Shown piece after piece: positions 1-8,956 of a stretch of 64,000 nt of DNA (position 1 is its first letter; every line of letters begins with the position of its first letter). The notes beneath the pieces were generated by a model. That model was not told the origin of the DNA. It was given only the letters and a program-made list of their open reading frames with translations, and did not search any database. Origin of the DNA: Armillaria gallica (lineage: Eukaryota > Basidiomycota > Agaricomycetes > Agaricales > Physalacriaceae). Location: NCBI GenBank assembly GCA_037576215.1, contig JBANDB010000023.1:33793-97792 (forward strand), written 5' to 3'. A program made the translations under genes and the position numbers.

Positions 1-21
1 TTTAATTAAAATTTATATTAA

Positions 22-161
22 CCCTTGGCCCGACCCGTCCAACCCTAGCCCCGCCTTGGCTTTTAGGGCAACCCTAGCCCCGCCCCCTGCCCTTGACAAG
101 AGCCAAGGGCGGGCAAGGGTTGGCTGGACAAGGGCAGGGGGGGGGGCAGGGGGGGGAGGGC
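22..161 (+). repeat. GC-rich palindromic element, family A (long nested copy)
   Basis: The element begins CCCTTGGCCCGACCC and ends GGGAGGGC. Inside are further hairpins of the form CCTTGCCCCGCC..GGCGGGCAAGG plus G-runs. It is flanked by AT-rich DNA. The same ends recur about 20 times in the window in both orientations, and a close relative lies at 40315-40421. The G-runs make the exact length uncertain. Confidence 0.8.
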
Positions 162-261
162 GATAATAGATCTAAAAAGATAGGGCTGTATTTCTAAATA
201 AAATTTTTTAGAGTAGAGAGTGGAGAGTGGATATTAAAGTAGTGAAAGGAAAGAAGAAGAG

Positions 262-348
262 TGGCCTTCGGCCTTCGGCCTTCGCCTACGGCCTACGGCC
301 TTCGCCTACGGCCTTCGGCCTTCGGCCTTCGGCCTTCGGTCTTCGGAG
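262..348. repeat. Short tandem GGCCTTC/GGCCTAC repeat
   Basis: This is a run of near-identical 6-7 nt units (GGCCTTC, GGCCTAC) ending in TCGGAGAGG, just downstream of the rps3 stop. The unit is the same one that builds many GC clusters elsewhere in the window. No gene is seen between 1 and 392. Confidence 0.75.
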
Positions 349-392
349 AGGTGTATAGTAGATAAAGTCGTCTATTTAAAATTATTTAAAAA

Positions 393-2674
393 TTAAAATA
401 AATTTTGTCCGGCTTTAACTGTAATACTGTAAGCTCCTCTTTTATTTTTATTAGTATAAGTAGCAATGTCTTTAAAATTAATTCTACCAGAAGCAGTAGC
501 TCCTCTGCTCGTAGTCTTAACTGTTAATCTAGGAACAACTTTATGAGTTAAAAGTCTTCCTGCCACTCTAATAGTTAAACCAGATAAGAAACTAGGAATA
601 ATAATTCCTCTTTTTTCTTTTAATTTGTTAATATTTTTAATAATAGCTTTTTCAAAGAATCTTCTAATAATAATTCTTAATTTAATTTTATTAATCATAA
701 TTCCTAATAAATTTACTAAAATATTACTATCATTATAAGGGTAATGTATTCTAACTAAGTCAAAAACTACAGGTTTTTTAAAAATATTATTTAAAATTAA
801 AGATAAAATTTTAAATTTATTAGGGAAAACTTTAACTAAAGAGATATTAGATAATTTTCTTAATTTAACTCTAACATTAATTTTTATTTTTCTAAATTTA
901 TTGTATTGTTTTTTAAAAATTTTTTTCTTAAAGATATTTCCTTTTTTCGAAGTTTACTTATTGCTAGAATTTGACTTTTCGAACTTTTTAAGGTCTCCGT
1001 AGGCTCTCCGTAGGCCGAAGGAGGCGTAGGCGTAGAATTATCATTATTTTTAACTATAGGCTCTCTATTAAAGTAGGGATTAATTACTTTATTATCGTTA
1101 TCTTTATATTTATATTTAAAAAATTTTTTTAATTTCAAAACATTAGGGATAAATAAATAGTAAAATAGTTGTACAATTATTTTATCAGGTGTAGTAATAA
1201 AAACAGGTTTACTAATTAAACAATACATAGACTTAAAAGATGCTGCTAATAGTTTATTAATATTTTTTGTTTTTTTACCTGAAGTAAAAGATTTATTAAG
1301 ATCAGTATTAAAATGAAATCCTAATAGTATATAATAAAAAATAATAATACCTTTATTTCTGATATTGTAGATACTCAATTCTTTTAAGTATTGGCTAATT
1401 ACAGGTTTATGTACTGAAGAAAGAGACGCAGTAGAGGATAGAGCAGAAGTTTGAACAGTATCCCTTTCCCTTGTATTATTTTTATCCAGATCAAAGTGAG
1501 AAGTTACTATAGAAAGTTTTACAGCATTTTTTCCTTCTAACACTGTATTTTTATTTAACAATAATGAAAAAGGTATTGTCTTAAGTTGTAAATTATTATT
1601 ATCCCTTGGCCCGAACCGTCCAAGGGGAGGGCAAGGATAATTATTTTTATTTTTATTTTTATAATGCAATAATGAAAAAGGTAATTTGGTTAACTCGGGT
1701 GTCTCAAATTCTAAATTATCCTTATTCCCTTGGCCCGACCCCTTTGCCCCGCCTTTGGCTCGGTGGACAAAGGCAGGGGGTCCAAGGGGAGGGCAGAAAT
1801 GAATATTTCATTTTTACTACTTTTATTTAAAATTTTACCTCTAGGCCAACTTCTCCTTCTTCCTACGGAGAAGGAGGCTCCGTCGGCTCCGTCGGCTCCG
1901 TAGGCTCCGTAGATTTGTTTTCTCTCCGTAGGACCGCAGGGGAGAAGGACATAGGAGTCTTCTTGTGGCTGCGTATTGCTCTGGTTCTGTGTCTCCTCGC
2001 CCCGTAGAAGAGAAGGAGGCGTAACTCTAGATAGGAGTTCTACTCCTAAGTAGGGGGAGATAGGGGAATCATCTAAATCAAAAAACAACTCAAATACATT
2101 TAACTCAAGTTCCAATTTAGATTTAAATATTTTAGTTTCAACCCTTGGCCCGACCCGTCCAAGGGGAGGGCTAAAGATATTGCTAATTTTTTCTAACAAA
2201 GCAGGTTCTATACTGTTTATATTCTGTAAATTAATCAGGGTTTTAATATCCATTTTTTTTTGATTTATTAAAATATTTAGATAAAGAATTAAATTAATAC
2301 CTTGTTTTAATAAATTCGTTATTAATTTTTTTCTAGAATCAGTAGTTTTTGTATTCTTATATTTTTAAGTTCTACTGCTTTTTCTTTTTTTAATAAATGT
2401 TCTTTTTCGCTGTAGGAACCGTAGGCTTCTACTCCTCACCTTCCCCCTCCTGGTGGGGGAAGTCCGTAGGCGAGGAGTTGGAGTTGGTTAGCACTACTGC
2501 TGTTGGATTCTGAGTAACTGTCTCGATATTAATTCTAGGTATTACTTTTTGAACCAGCGTTTTTTTGACAGATCTCAGCATAATTTCATATTTTACATTA
2601 GGTTGTCGAACTAAAAACCTTTTAGGCATAAATAGGGTACTTTTTCATAGAGAAGAATTAGAATTTAAAGTCAT
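393..2674 (-). CDS. rps3: Ribosomal protein S3 of the mitochondrial small subunit, enlarged by GC-element insertions
   Basis: This is the S3 protein of the mitochondrial small ribosomal subunit. The C-terminal part is recognisable: a segment with LVRIHYPYNDSNIL (about 720-790), then AGRLLTHKVVPRLTVKT and NKRGAYSITVKAGQ before the stop at 393. The best start is the ATG at 2672-2674 (MTLNSNSSLWKSTLF, with TGA read as Trp); an internal ATG lies at 2629. The coding track changes frame about four times: near 2440-2450, at a T7 run near 2330, at a C4 run at 1739-1742, and at an A5 run near 915. Each is explained by one missing base in a homopolymer. At about 760 codons it is longer than usual for fungal rps3, largely because of family A insertions (1603-1632, 1727-1794, 2142-2171) and TACGGAGCC-type repeats near 1870-1910. 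Assignment is certain; exact frame and start are not. Confidence 0.88.
1603..1632. repeat. Family A palindromic element, 30-nt copy inside rps3
   Basis: This minimal copy runs from CCCTTGGCCC to GGGGAGGGC, with CCCTTGG pairing with CCAAGGG. It is exactly 30 nt. On the rps3 strand it is read without a stop as CPPLGRFGPR, and the reading frame continues on both sides. Confidence 0.85.
1727..1794. repeat. Family A element with nested hairpin inside rps3 (68 nt, expected 69)
   Basis: It has the same ends as the 30-nt copy, with a second hairpin (CCTTTGCCCCGCC..GGACAAAGGCAGGGG) nested at its centre. The copies at 39151 and 37894 are 69 nt, with C5/G5 where this copy has C4. Adding the missing base restores the rps3 frame downstream, so the host frame shift lies within this element. 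Confidence 0.82.
2142..2171. repeat. Family A palindromic element, 30-nt copy inside rps3
   Basis: This perfect 30-nt copy is read in frame on the minus strand as SPPLGRVGPR, between the rps3 segments LLEKISNIF and VETKIFKSK. Those flanking segments look like ordinary AT-rich coding sequence. Confidence 0.87.
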
Positions 2675-2689
2675 TACAAATTTACTTAA

Positions 2690-4875
2690 AATAAATTTAA
2701 ATTAAGATGTAAAGTAAGGTATAAAAATTCCAAATTAAATACATAAACTAAACCTCTCCTCCCCCCCCCCCCTCGCCTCCTCCCCCCCCCCCCCCAGCCT
2801 ACGGTGGGGAGAAGGAAGGCAGGCCTACCTTCCCTACGGCTAGGGCCTACGGAGAGAAGGAAGGCAGGGTAGGCAGGGGAGAAGGAGGCCTCGCCCCCCC
2901 CCCCTGCCAAAGCCCTAAAGCCGCCGAAGGACTACGTCCTTCGGCGGCAAAGGGTAGGGTAGGCAGGACGAAGGCGCTCTCCGTAGGACCCCTAGAATTC
3001 TTAAGAGTAGTGCCTACCCTGCCTAGCCTAAGGGTAGGAGCCTCCTACCTGTGCCCTTATTAATCATGAGGCTAACCTAGTAGGGTGAAAGCTCTCCGAA
3101 GGACTAGGACTAGGACCCCTAGGGGAGGGTAGGGAAGGAGCCCTAGAAGCCAAAGGCGGGGCTTTGGTAGGCGAGTAGTACTCTCCGAAGGACTAGGACC
3201 CCCTAGTAGTTTCTCCTACGGAGCAGTTGCCTTCTAGTATTTCCTAGGAACAGGGGGGGGGCAAAGGGTAGGTTTCGCCCTCCCCTCTGGTAGTGATTAA
3301 TCCTAGAGTCGCCTAGGGTAGGAGGAGGGCTAGGCAGTAATTAGTCCACCATTACGAAGCCTACCTTCCTTTTCCCCTTGCCCCGCCCTTGGCTTTTAGG
3401 GCAAGGGCAGGGGAAGGTGGCTAGTAATTAGCCCTCTCTTCCTCTACTCTTTCTTTTCTTTTCTTATGAACCCTAGGGTGGCCCCTTCTCTATAAGTAGT
3501 AGTACCTTCTTCCCCTTATGGATCCGAAGGAATTCAATTGGGGGAGGGAAGAGTAGTACTAGTGCTTAATCCTTAGGTTCTAGAAGGACTAGCAGGGGGG
3601 GGGGGGGGTGGTCCTAGGACCCTTTCCCTGCGGGTAGGGGGGGGGGGGGGGGGGGGTCAAATTAAAGATTCGTATGTATTTAATATCTAAGTTCATATCC
3701 TTATCACCTTCTCTCCGCAGGAGCCGAAGGGTAGGCCTCGCCTCTCCTCGCCCTCCCCTTGGCCGGGTCGGGCCAAGGGCTACGGAAGGAATGAATCCTA
3801 CCTACGGATGGGTAGGCAGGGAAGGAGGGATTTCGCCCCCTGCCTTAGCCGCCGAAGGAGAAGCCATAGGCGGGGCATAGGGAAGGAGAAGGAGGTTTTA
3901 AGTCCTCTCCTTTAGCCTCATTCTATGGTCCGTGGACATTCGGAATCAAGATTAGAAGTAGAAATAGCCAATCTCCTTTGGAATAAGGGGTTAGGGTTCC
4001 TTAAGGAAAGTCTAATGTATAGTTGAATAAGTAAACTTAAATTTACTTAAGCTTATCTCCTCCTCTCTACTAGTAATGAGCCCTAGGGACGGATCCTCTA
4101 GTAGTACTAGTGATTAATCCGAAGGACGGACCCCTAGGGGGGGGGGGTCCTAGGTCCTTCGGTCCTACGGTCCAATTGGTCCTTCGGTCCTTCGGTCCTT
4201 CGGAGAGGTGGACAAAAAGGAGGGGGGACCGAAGTACCGAAGGCGGGGTAGAAATGAGTTTAACTTTTTATTGCTAAACTAAGAAATAAAGCGAAAGTAC
4301 TAAGTACTAAGTACTCATACTCCTATAAAAATATAGATATTAGTTTTCTCTCGCCGTAGGACCTACCCTACCCAAAGCCCCGCCGTCCTTCGGCGGCTAA
4401 TGGTCAAAGGCGGGGGGGGGGGGGGGGGGGCCGTAGTTTGCCGAAGGGCAGGAGCCCCCTGCCTATGCCTTTAAAGCCACAGTTGCAAAAGGTAGGGTAG
4501 GAGCCGCAGGGCAGGAGCCTAGGGTAGGGCCTAGGGTAGGGCCTAGGGGGGGGGGGGGGGTAGGGCCGCAGGGCGAAGGGCGAGGGGCGAAGGGCGAAGG
4601 TAGTGTTTCCTTGTTTCCTTTTCCTTCCTATTTCTCATACACTTTTAGCTACCTCTCCGAAGGACCGAAGGACCGAAGGACCGAAGGACCGAAGGACCAA
4701 TTGGACCGAAGGACCGAAGGACCGAAGGAAGTACTACTAATTAGTAATTAGTAGTAATTAGTAGTAGTACTAGTAATTAGTAGTAGTTCTCTCCGTAGGC
4801 CGTAGGCCGTAGGCTTTTTTTAATCCGTAGCCCTTGGCTGGACAAGGGCAGGGGGGGCAGGGGGCGGGGCAAGGG
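2690..4875. repeat. GC-cluster field between rps3 and trnH
   Basis: No gene is supported here. The region is a mosaic of recurring pieces: long C or G runs (2761-2793, 3597-3608, 3641-3656), CGCCGAAGGAC palindromes, CCGTAGG/CCGAAGG units, CCAATTGG blocks, TAGTAATTAG stretches, and a 30-nt family A copy in reverse orientation at 3750-3779. A short AT-rich patch at 3990-4070 holds nothing recognisable. Confidence 0.75.
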
Positions 4876-4882
4876 AAATTTA

Positions 4883-4956
4883 GGGTAAAATCAGAGACTT
4901 GAACTCTGAACTTCGTCGCCACAAGACGTAATTTTACCAATTAAACTAATTTTACC
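4883..4956 (-). tRNA. trnH(gug): tRNA-His (GTG)
   Basis: It folds as a cloverleaf on the minus strand. The acceptor GGTAAAA pairs with TTTTACC, and an extra 5' G fits the histidine type. The anticodon stem CGTC/GACG encloses the loop TTGTGGC with anticodon GTG. The T arm contains GTTCAAGTC. It is flanked by GC clusters on both sides. Confidence 0.88.
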
Positions 4957-4979
4957 TTTAATCAATTTTAACATTTTAT

Positions 4980-5595
4980 TGTGGGAGGGGCCCTCTAGTA
5001 GTAGTAGTAGTAGTCCTCCTACGGAAGGACCGTAGGCCTCGCCTCGCCCCCTGCCTTTGCCTAAAGCCATAGGATTAATAAGGGGCAAAGGGTAGGGTAG
5101 GCAGGGTAGGCAGGCCCCCTCTACGTAGTACGTAGTCCGAAGGGGTAGTAGTAGTAGTAGTAGTAGTAGTAGTCCTCCTACGGAAGGACCAATTGGACCG
5201 TAGGACCGAAGGACCAATTGGACCGTAGGACCGAAGGCCTCGCCTCCTCTCTTATGAATCCTACCTACGGATGGGTAGGACCCCCTGCCTTAGCCGCCCC
5301 CTGCCTTAGCCCAAGTAGCCATAGGCGGGGCATAGGGAAGGAAAAGCCGCCGAAGGACTAGTCCTTCGGCGGCAAAGGGTAGGAGAAGTAGAAGTAGAAG
5401 TAGAAGTAGAAGTAGAAGTCGAAGTCGAAGTCGAAGTCGAAGTGCTCTTCTCTGGTGAATCCCCTACCCCTTTTCCCGCCTTAGGAGCCCTCCTAATGAG
5501 CCGCCTTCCCTACCTAGGAGGCGTGGGGAAGGCGGGGAAGGCGGGGAAGGCGGGGAAGGCGAAGAACAAAAGGAGAAGTGTTGATAAAATTAGTT
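4980..5595. repeat. GC-cluster spacer with TAG microsatellites
   Basis: It holds (TAG)n tracts near 4990-5013 and 5144-5171, the 28-nt palindrome of the GCCGCCGAAGGAC type near 5343, a GAAGTA/GAAGTC tandem run at 5385-5442, and a GGGAAGGC tandem at 5521-5560. No gene is seen. Confidence 0.72.
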
Positions 5596-5602
5596 ATTTG
5601 AT

Positions 5603-5673
5603 GCCGAAAACTGGAATTGAACCAATGTTTAAATCTTACAAGGAATTCGTTTTACCAATTAAACTATTTCGAC
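5603..5673 (-). tRNA. trnT(ugu): tRNA-Thr (TGT)
   Basis: The acceptor GTCGAAA pairs with TTTCGGC. The D arm is AGTTTAATTGGTAAAAC. The anticodon loop CTTGTAA gives TGT. The T arm is TTGGTTCAATTCCAG. The fold is complete, with a single T-T mismatch in the anticodon stem. Confidence 0.88.
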
Positions 5674-5714
5674 CTTTTTTTTTAATTTGGTTTTTTAATC
5701 TTTTCTTCTTTTAA

Positions 5715-6175
5715 GCCGTCCGTAGGACTCAGTCCTTTCTTAATCCTTGATGAATCCTCCTCTCCGAAGGCCGTAGGCGAAGGCGAAGGCCGTAGGCGAA
5801 GGCGAAGGCGAAGGCCGAAGGCTAAGGCCGTAGGCGAAGGCGAAGGCGAAGGCCTTCCCTAGGCGAGTAGTTCCTCCTACCAAAGCCCCGCCGTCCTTCG
5901 GCGGCTACCCTAGGAGGGCACAGGCAGGGGGTCCTACCCTAGGCTCCTTCTTATGAATCCTACCTACGGACTACGTAGAGGGGGAGGAGGGGGGCTTATT
6001 TTTTTTGTTTTTATCTCTTTTAGGAGGTGCTCATTATTGCCCTCCGAAGGACCGAAGGCGCCCTAATTCTTCGGAGGGCCACCTACGGCCTTCGGTCCTT
6101 CGGAATTGGTCCTTCGGTCCTAGGTCGCATTCGTCCTAGGTCGCATTCGTCCTAGGTCCTACGGAGGGGGAGAAT
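5715..6175. repeat. GC-cluster spacer between trnT and atp6
   Basis: It contains tandem GGCGAAGGC/CGTAGGC units (5765-5855), a CGCCGTCCTTCGGCGG hairpin, and a tandem of CGCATTCGTCCTAGGT at 6124-6155. No gene is seen. Confidence 0.7.
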
Positions 6176-6197
6176 CATAAATAAATCTACAAATTAA

Positions 6198-6965
6198 TTA
6201 GTGTAAGTGAACTGCATCTCTTAAATAAGAACATACTAATAATGTGAATACAAAAGCTTGAATTAATGAAACAGCTATTTCTAATCCTACTAAAGCTAAG
6301 AATATAGCAAAAGGGATTAAAGTAAGTACTGCAACTAATACGCTCCCTGAAAATAATTTGTATAAATATGTAGATAAGATTTTCAATAGGGTATGCCCGG
6401 CCGTTATATTAGCGAATAATCGAACACCTAATGAAACTGCTCTAGCTAAATATGAAACTAACTCAATTAACACTAATAAAGGTACTAAAGCTAAAGGAGT
6501 TCCAGCCGGTATAAAGAAAGAGAAAAAGCTTAAACCATGTAGAGATAAAGCTAAAATAGTCACCCCTATAAAGATTGTCACACTTAGCCCTAAAGAAACA
6601 ACTCCACTAGCTGTAACAGCAAAAGAATAAGGAACATTAGAAATTAAATTACCAAATAAAATAAAAAAAAATAAAGAGTAGATAAAAGGTAAATATATTT
6701 CACTTAGTGCACCTATTTGTTCTCTTACCATTGAACTAAGACTAGCAAAAGAAGACTCTAATGAAATAGACCATTTATTGGGTATTAATTTGGAATCATT
6801 ATTTCCAGATATATGATAACCTAATACTGTGATTAAAATAATTGAGGCATACAGAGCTAAATTTGTAATTGTAATATTTAAATAGCCTAGGATAGGAGCA
6901 CATAATCCAATTAAACTAGTAACTTCAAACTGACCTAACGGAGACAATACTATAAATTCAGACAT
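6198..6965 (-). CDS. atp6: ATP synthase F0 subunit a
   Basis: This is subunit a of the F0 proton channel in the inner membrane. The 255-residue ORF is complete and uninterrupted, from ATG (MSEFIVLSPLGQFEV) to a stop after RDAVHLH. Several hydrophobic helices are visible. The conserved core includes SLGVRLFANITAGHTLLKI, which carries the arginine that works with the c-ring acidic residue, and the C-terminal helix LEIAVSLIQAFVFTLL. Length and motifs are normal for fungal Atp6. It has no intron and no GC-element insertion, unlike rps3, cox1 and cox2. It lies on the same strand as trnT upstream-side neighbours and rnl. No mature N-terminus processing site is asserted. Confidence 0.97.
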   Translation of the reverse strand: MSEFIVLSPLGQFEVTSLIGLCAPILGYLNITITNLALYASIILITVLGYHISGNNDSKLIPNKWSISLESSFASLSSMVREQIGALSEIYLPFIYSLFFFILFGNLISNVPYSFAVTASGVVSLGLSVTIFIGVTILALSLHGLSFFSFFIPAGTPLALVPLLVLIELVSYLARAVSLGVRLFANITAGHTLLKILSTYLYKLFSGSVLVAVLTLIPFAIFLALVGLEIAVSLIQAFVFTLLVCSYLRDAVHLH

Positions 6966-6984
6966 TACTAAAATTTAATTAAAA

Positions 6985-7195
6985 TGGCTATTTTTATCTT
7001 TTCGTTATAGGACTCCTTCCTTCGGCCTTCCCTAGGATTCATAAGACCCGCCTTCCCTTCCCTGTGCCCCGCGCTTTAAAGGCAAGGGGGGGGGGGCTAG
7101 GGGGGGGGGGCGAGTAGTACTAGTTCCGTAGGAGGAAAGCCGCCGAAGGACTTCCGCATTCGGGGGGGGGGGTAGGGGCAAAGGGAGAAAATTAA
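6985..7195. repeat. GC-cluster spacer downstream of trnM, upstream of atp6
   Basis: It consists of mixed G-runs, TAGTACTAG stretches and an expanded CGCATTCGGGGG unit near 7155. No gene is seen. Confidence 0.65.
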
Positions 7196-7207
7196 ATTTA
7201 ACCCAAA

Positions 7208-7278
7208 GCCGAACAAAGGAATTGAACCTTTTTTTACCCACATGAGGGGTATGTTTTAACCTTTTAAACTACTTCAGC
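7208..7278 (-). tRNA. trnM(cau): tRNA-Met (CAT), first copy
   Basis: The anticodon stem TACCC/GGGTA encloses the loop CTCATGT with anticodon CAT. The acceptor GCTGAAG pairs with GTTCGGC, with a mismatch at the last pair. The T arm is AAAGGTTCAATTCCTTT. Two CAT tRNAs lie close together; one may be the initiator, but which cannot be decided here. Confidence 0.82.
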
Positions 7279-7289
7279 TAAAATATTCC

Positions 7290-7880
7290 TCCTCTAGAAG
7301 GGCGAAGGCCTTAGTTACTAGGACCCCTCTACTAGTAATTAGTTCCTCCCCTCGCCCCCCTGCCTTTGCCTAAAGCCAAAGGCGGGGCAAAGGGTAGGGG
7401 ACCAAAGCCCCGCCGTCCTTCGGCGGCTACCCTCGCCGTAGGAAGGAGGGCAAAGGTAAGGGGGGGGGGAAGGGAAGGAGCCTCCCTTTGCCCCTGATTA
7501 ATCCTCCCCTGCCTTACCTCGCCGTAGGAAGGAAAGCCACAGTTGCAAAGGTTAAAGGCACAGGGAGGGGGGGGGGCGAGGGTAGGCGGGCCGTCCTTCG
7601 GCGGAAAGGATTCATACAGGGGGGGGGGGGGGGGGGGGGGGGGGGGAAAGGAAAGGAGGAAAGGAAAGAAGGACGGAAAGGAGGAGTACATATCTAAAAA
7701 AAAAGGACAAATACTAGCATTAGCTACTTGTTCTTTTTCTCTGCGTAGGAATGAATCCGTAGGACCTACCCTACCCTTTGCCCCTACCCCGAATGCGGGG
7801 GGGGGGGGGGGGGGGGGAAGTCCTTCGGCGGCTTTAGGTCACAGGCAGGGGGGCCGTAGGCGAGCCGAAGGGTAGGACCG
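7290..7880. repeat. GC-cluster spacer with long G tracts
   Basis: It includes a G tract of about 26 nt at 7621-7646, another at 7796-7818 directly after CCCCGAATGCG, and CCGCCGTCCTTCGGCGG hairpins. The stop-free stretches on both strands are simple consequences of high GC and show no protein features. Confidence 0.72.
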
Positions 7881-7886
7881 TAGGCT

Positions 7887-7958
7887 AGCGAAATCAGGAT
7901 TCGAACCTGAACTAACAGGTCATGAGGCTGTTGTGCAAAACCTTTACACCATTTCGCT
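7887..7958 (-). tRNA. trnM(cau): tRNA-Met (CAT), second copy
   Basis: The acceptor AGCGAAA pairs with TTTCGCT. The D arm is GGTGTAAAGGTTTTGCAC. The anticodon arm AACAG/CTGTT, with an inner C-C mismatch, presents CTCATGA. The T arm is TTCAGGTTCGAATCCTGA. It could also serve as a modified CAT tRNA-Ile; the fold alone does not tell. Confidence 0.83.
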
Positions 7959-8006
7959 TAAAATTATGGGAGGAGAAATTGGGAGACACTATCGTTGATA
8001 CAAGAT

Positions 8007-8052
8007 AGAAAACTAAGAGATTCGAACTCTTATATATAAGTTAACATTTTCT
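8007..8052 (-). other. tRNA-like minihelix: acceptor and T arm only
   Basis: The 46-nt sequence AGAAAAT..GTTTTCT makes a 7-bp acceptor-like stem. TAAGAG-TTCGAAT-CTCTTA makes a six-bp T arm with the canonical TTCGAAT loop. Only 13 nt separate the 5' acceptor strand from the T arm, so the D and anticodon arms are absent. It probably derives from a tRNA gene by an internal deletion of about 35-40 nt next to a GC cluster. The amino-acid identity cannot be given. Confidence 0.5.
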
Positions 8053-8059
8053 TTTCCTC

Positions 8060-8395
8060 CTTTCCTTAGGCCGGACGGTCGCATTCGGATAAAAAGAAGG
8101 AGTCATAACCCTAACCTTCCTTGCCCCCTTTATGAATCCTACCTACGGATGGGAAGGCACTACTAATTAGCCCTCGCCTCCGTACCTTTGCCCCTTATTA
8201 ATCCTATGGCTCTCCTCCTACCTTTGCCCCGCCTCCTTCTCTCCGTAGGACTACGGACTACGGACTACGGACCGTAGGGGGGGGGGGGAGGCTAATGGTC
8301 AAAGGCAGGGGCGGAAGGAGGGCACAGGCAGGGGGGGGGGCAGGGAAGGCGCCCCGGACCGGCAGCGGGGGGGGGAGGGCGAAAGGGTTTCTTTT
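8060..8395. repeat. GC-cluster spacer 3' of rnl
   Basis: It contains G runs at 8279-8290 and 8330-8340, a tandem GGACTAC unit, and TTAATCC pieces. No gene is seen. Confidence 0.65.
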
Positions 8396-8956
8396 TTTGG
8401 TTTTTTGTTTTTTGTTTTTCTTAACAATCCTCTGGCACCTAGTTTTTTTATAAATTAGTACTGCTAAACTAAATATTTTACAATATGTTATATTTGCAGC
8501 CTATCTAGAAATGTTCTATTTCTTAATTAATGATCTTTAATCATATTTAAAGTATCTAGGGGTTAGATTCTTGCTTTATAGACATTCAGCACTTATCTAT
8601 TATGTTTGTGGCTACCCAACTATGCGTTCCCATTTTGTGACCTTTTATCTTAACCTTAAAGGTATTTAAGTTCAAAAGGATTTTACCCACTTATCTTTCC
8701 ATCCTCCTTTATTCCTAAAGGGAAGGAGATATAGGGGTCTTAAACAAAATAGTACCAACAATTGGTACACTAGAGAAACACAGCCTATTGATCCTTTCGT
8801 ACTAGAAGGTCTGCCCCTTTTTACTAATTATCCCTCCAGAAGATAGGGACCATACTGACTCACGTCGTATTAAACCCAACTCACGTACCCTTTTAATCGG
8901 CGAACAGCCGAACCCTTCCAAGCTTCTTCCCCCGGAGGATAGGATGAGTCGACCAA

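Noticed and set aside
7290..7880. Overlapping GC-rich open frames encoding proline- or glycine-rich proteins
   Set aside because: They exist on both strands and in several frames at once, consist of repeat translations, and have no domain. High GC makes stops rare. The same applies to similar frames at 10270-10550, 22572-22794, 23504-24538 and 43069-43496.
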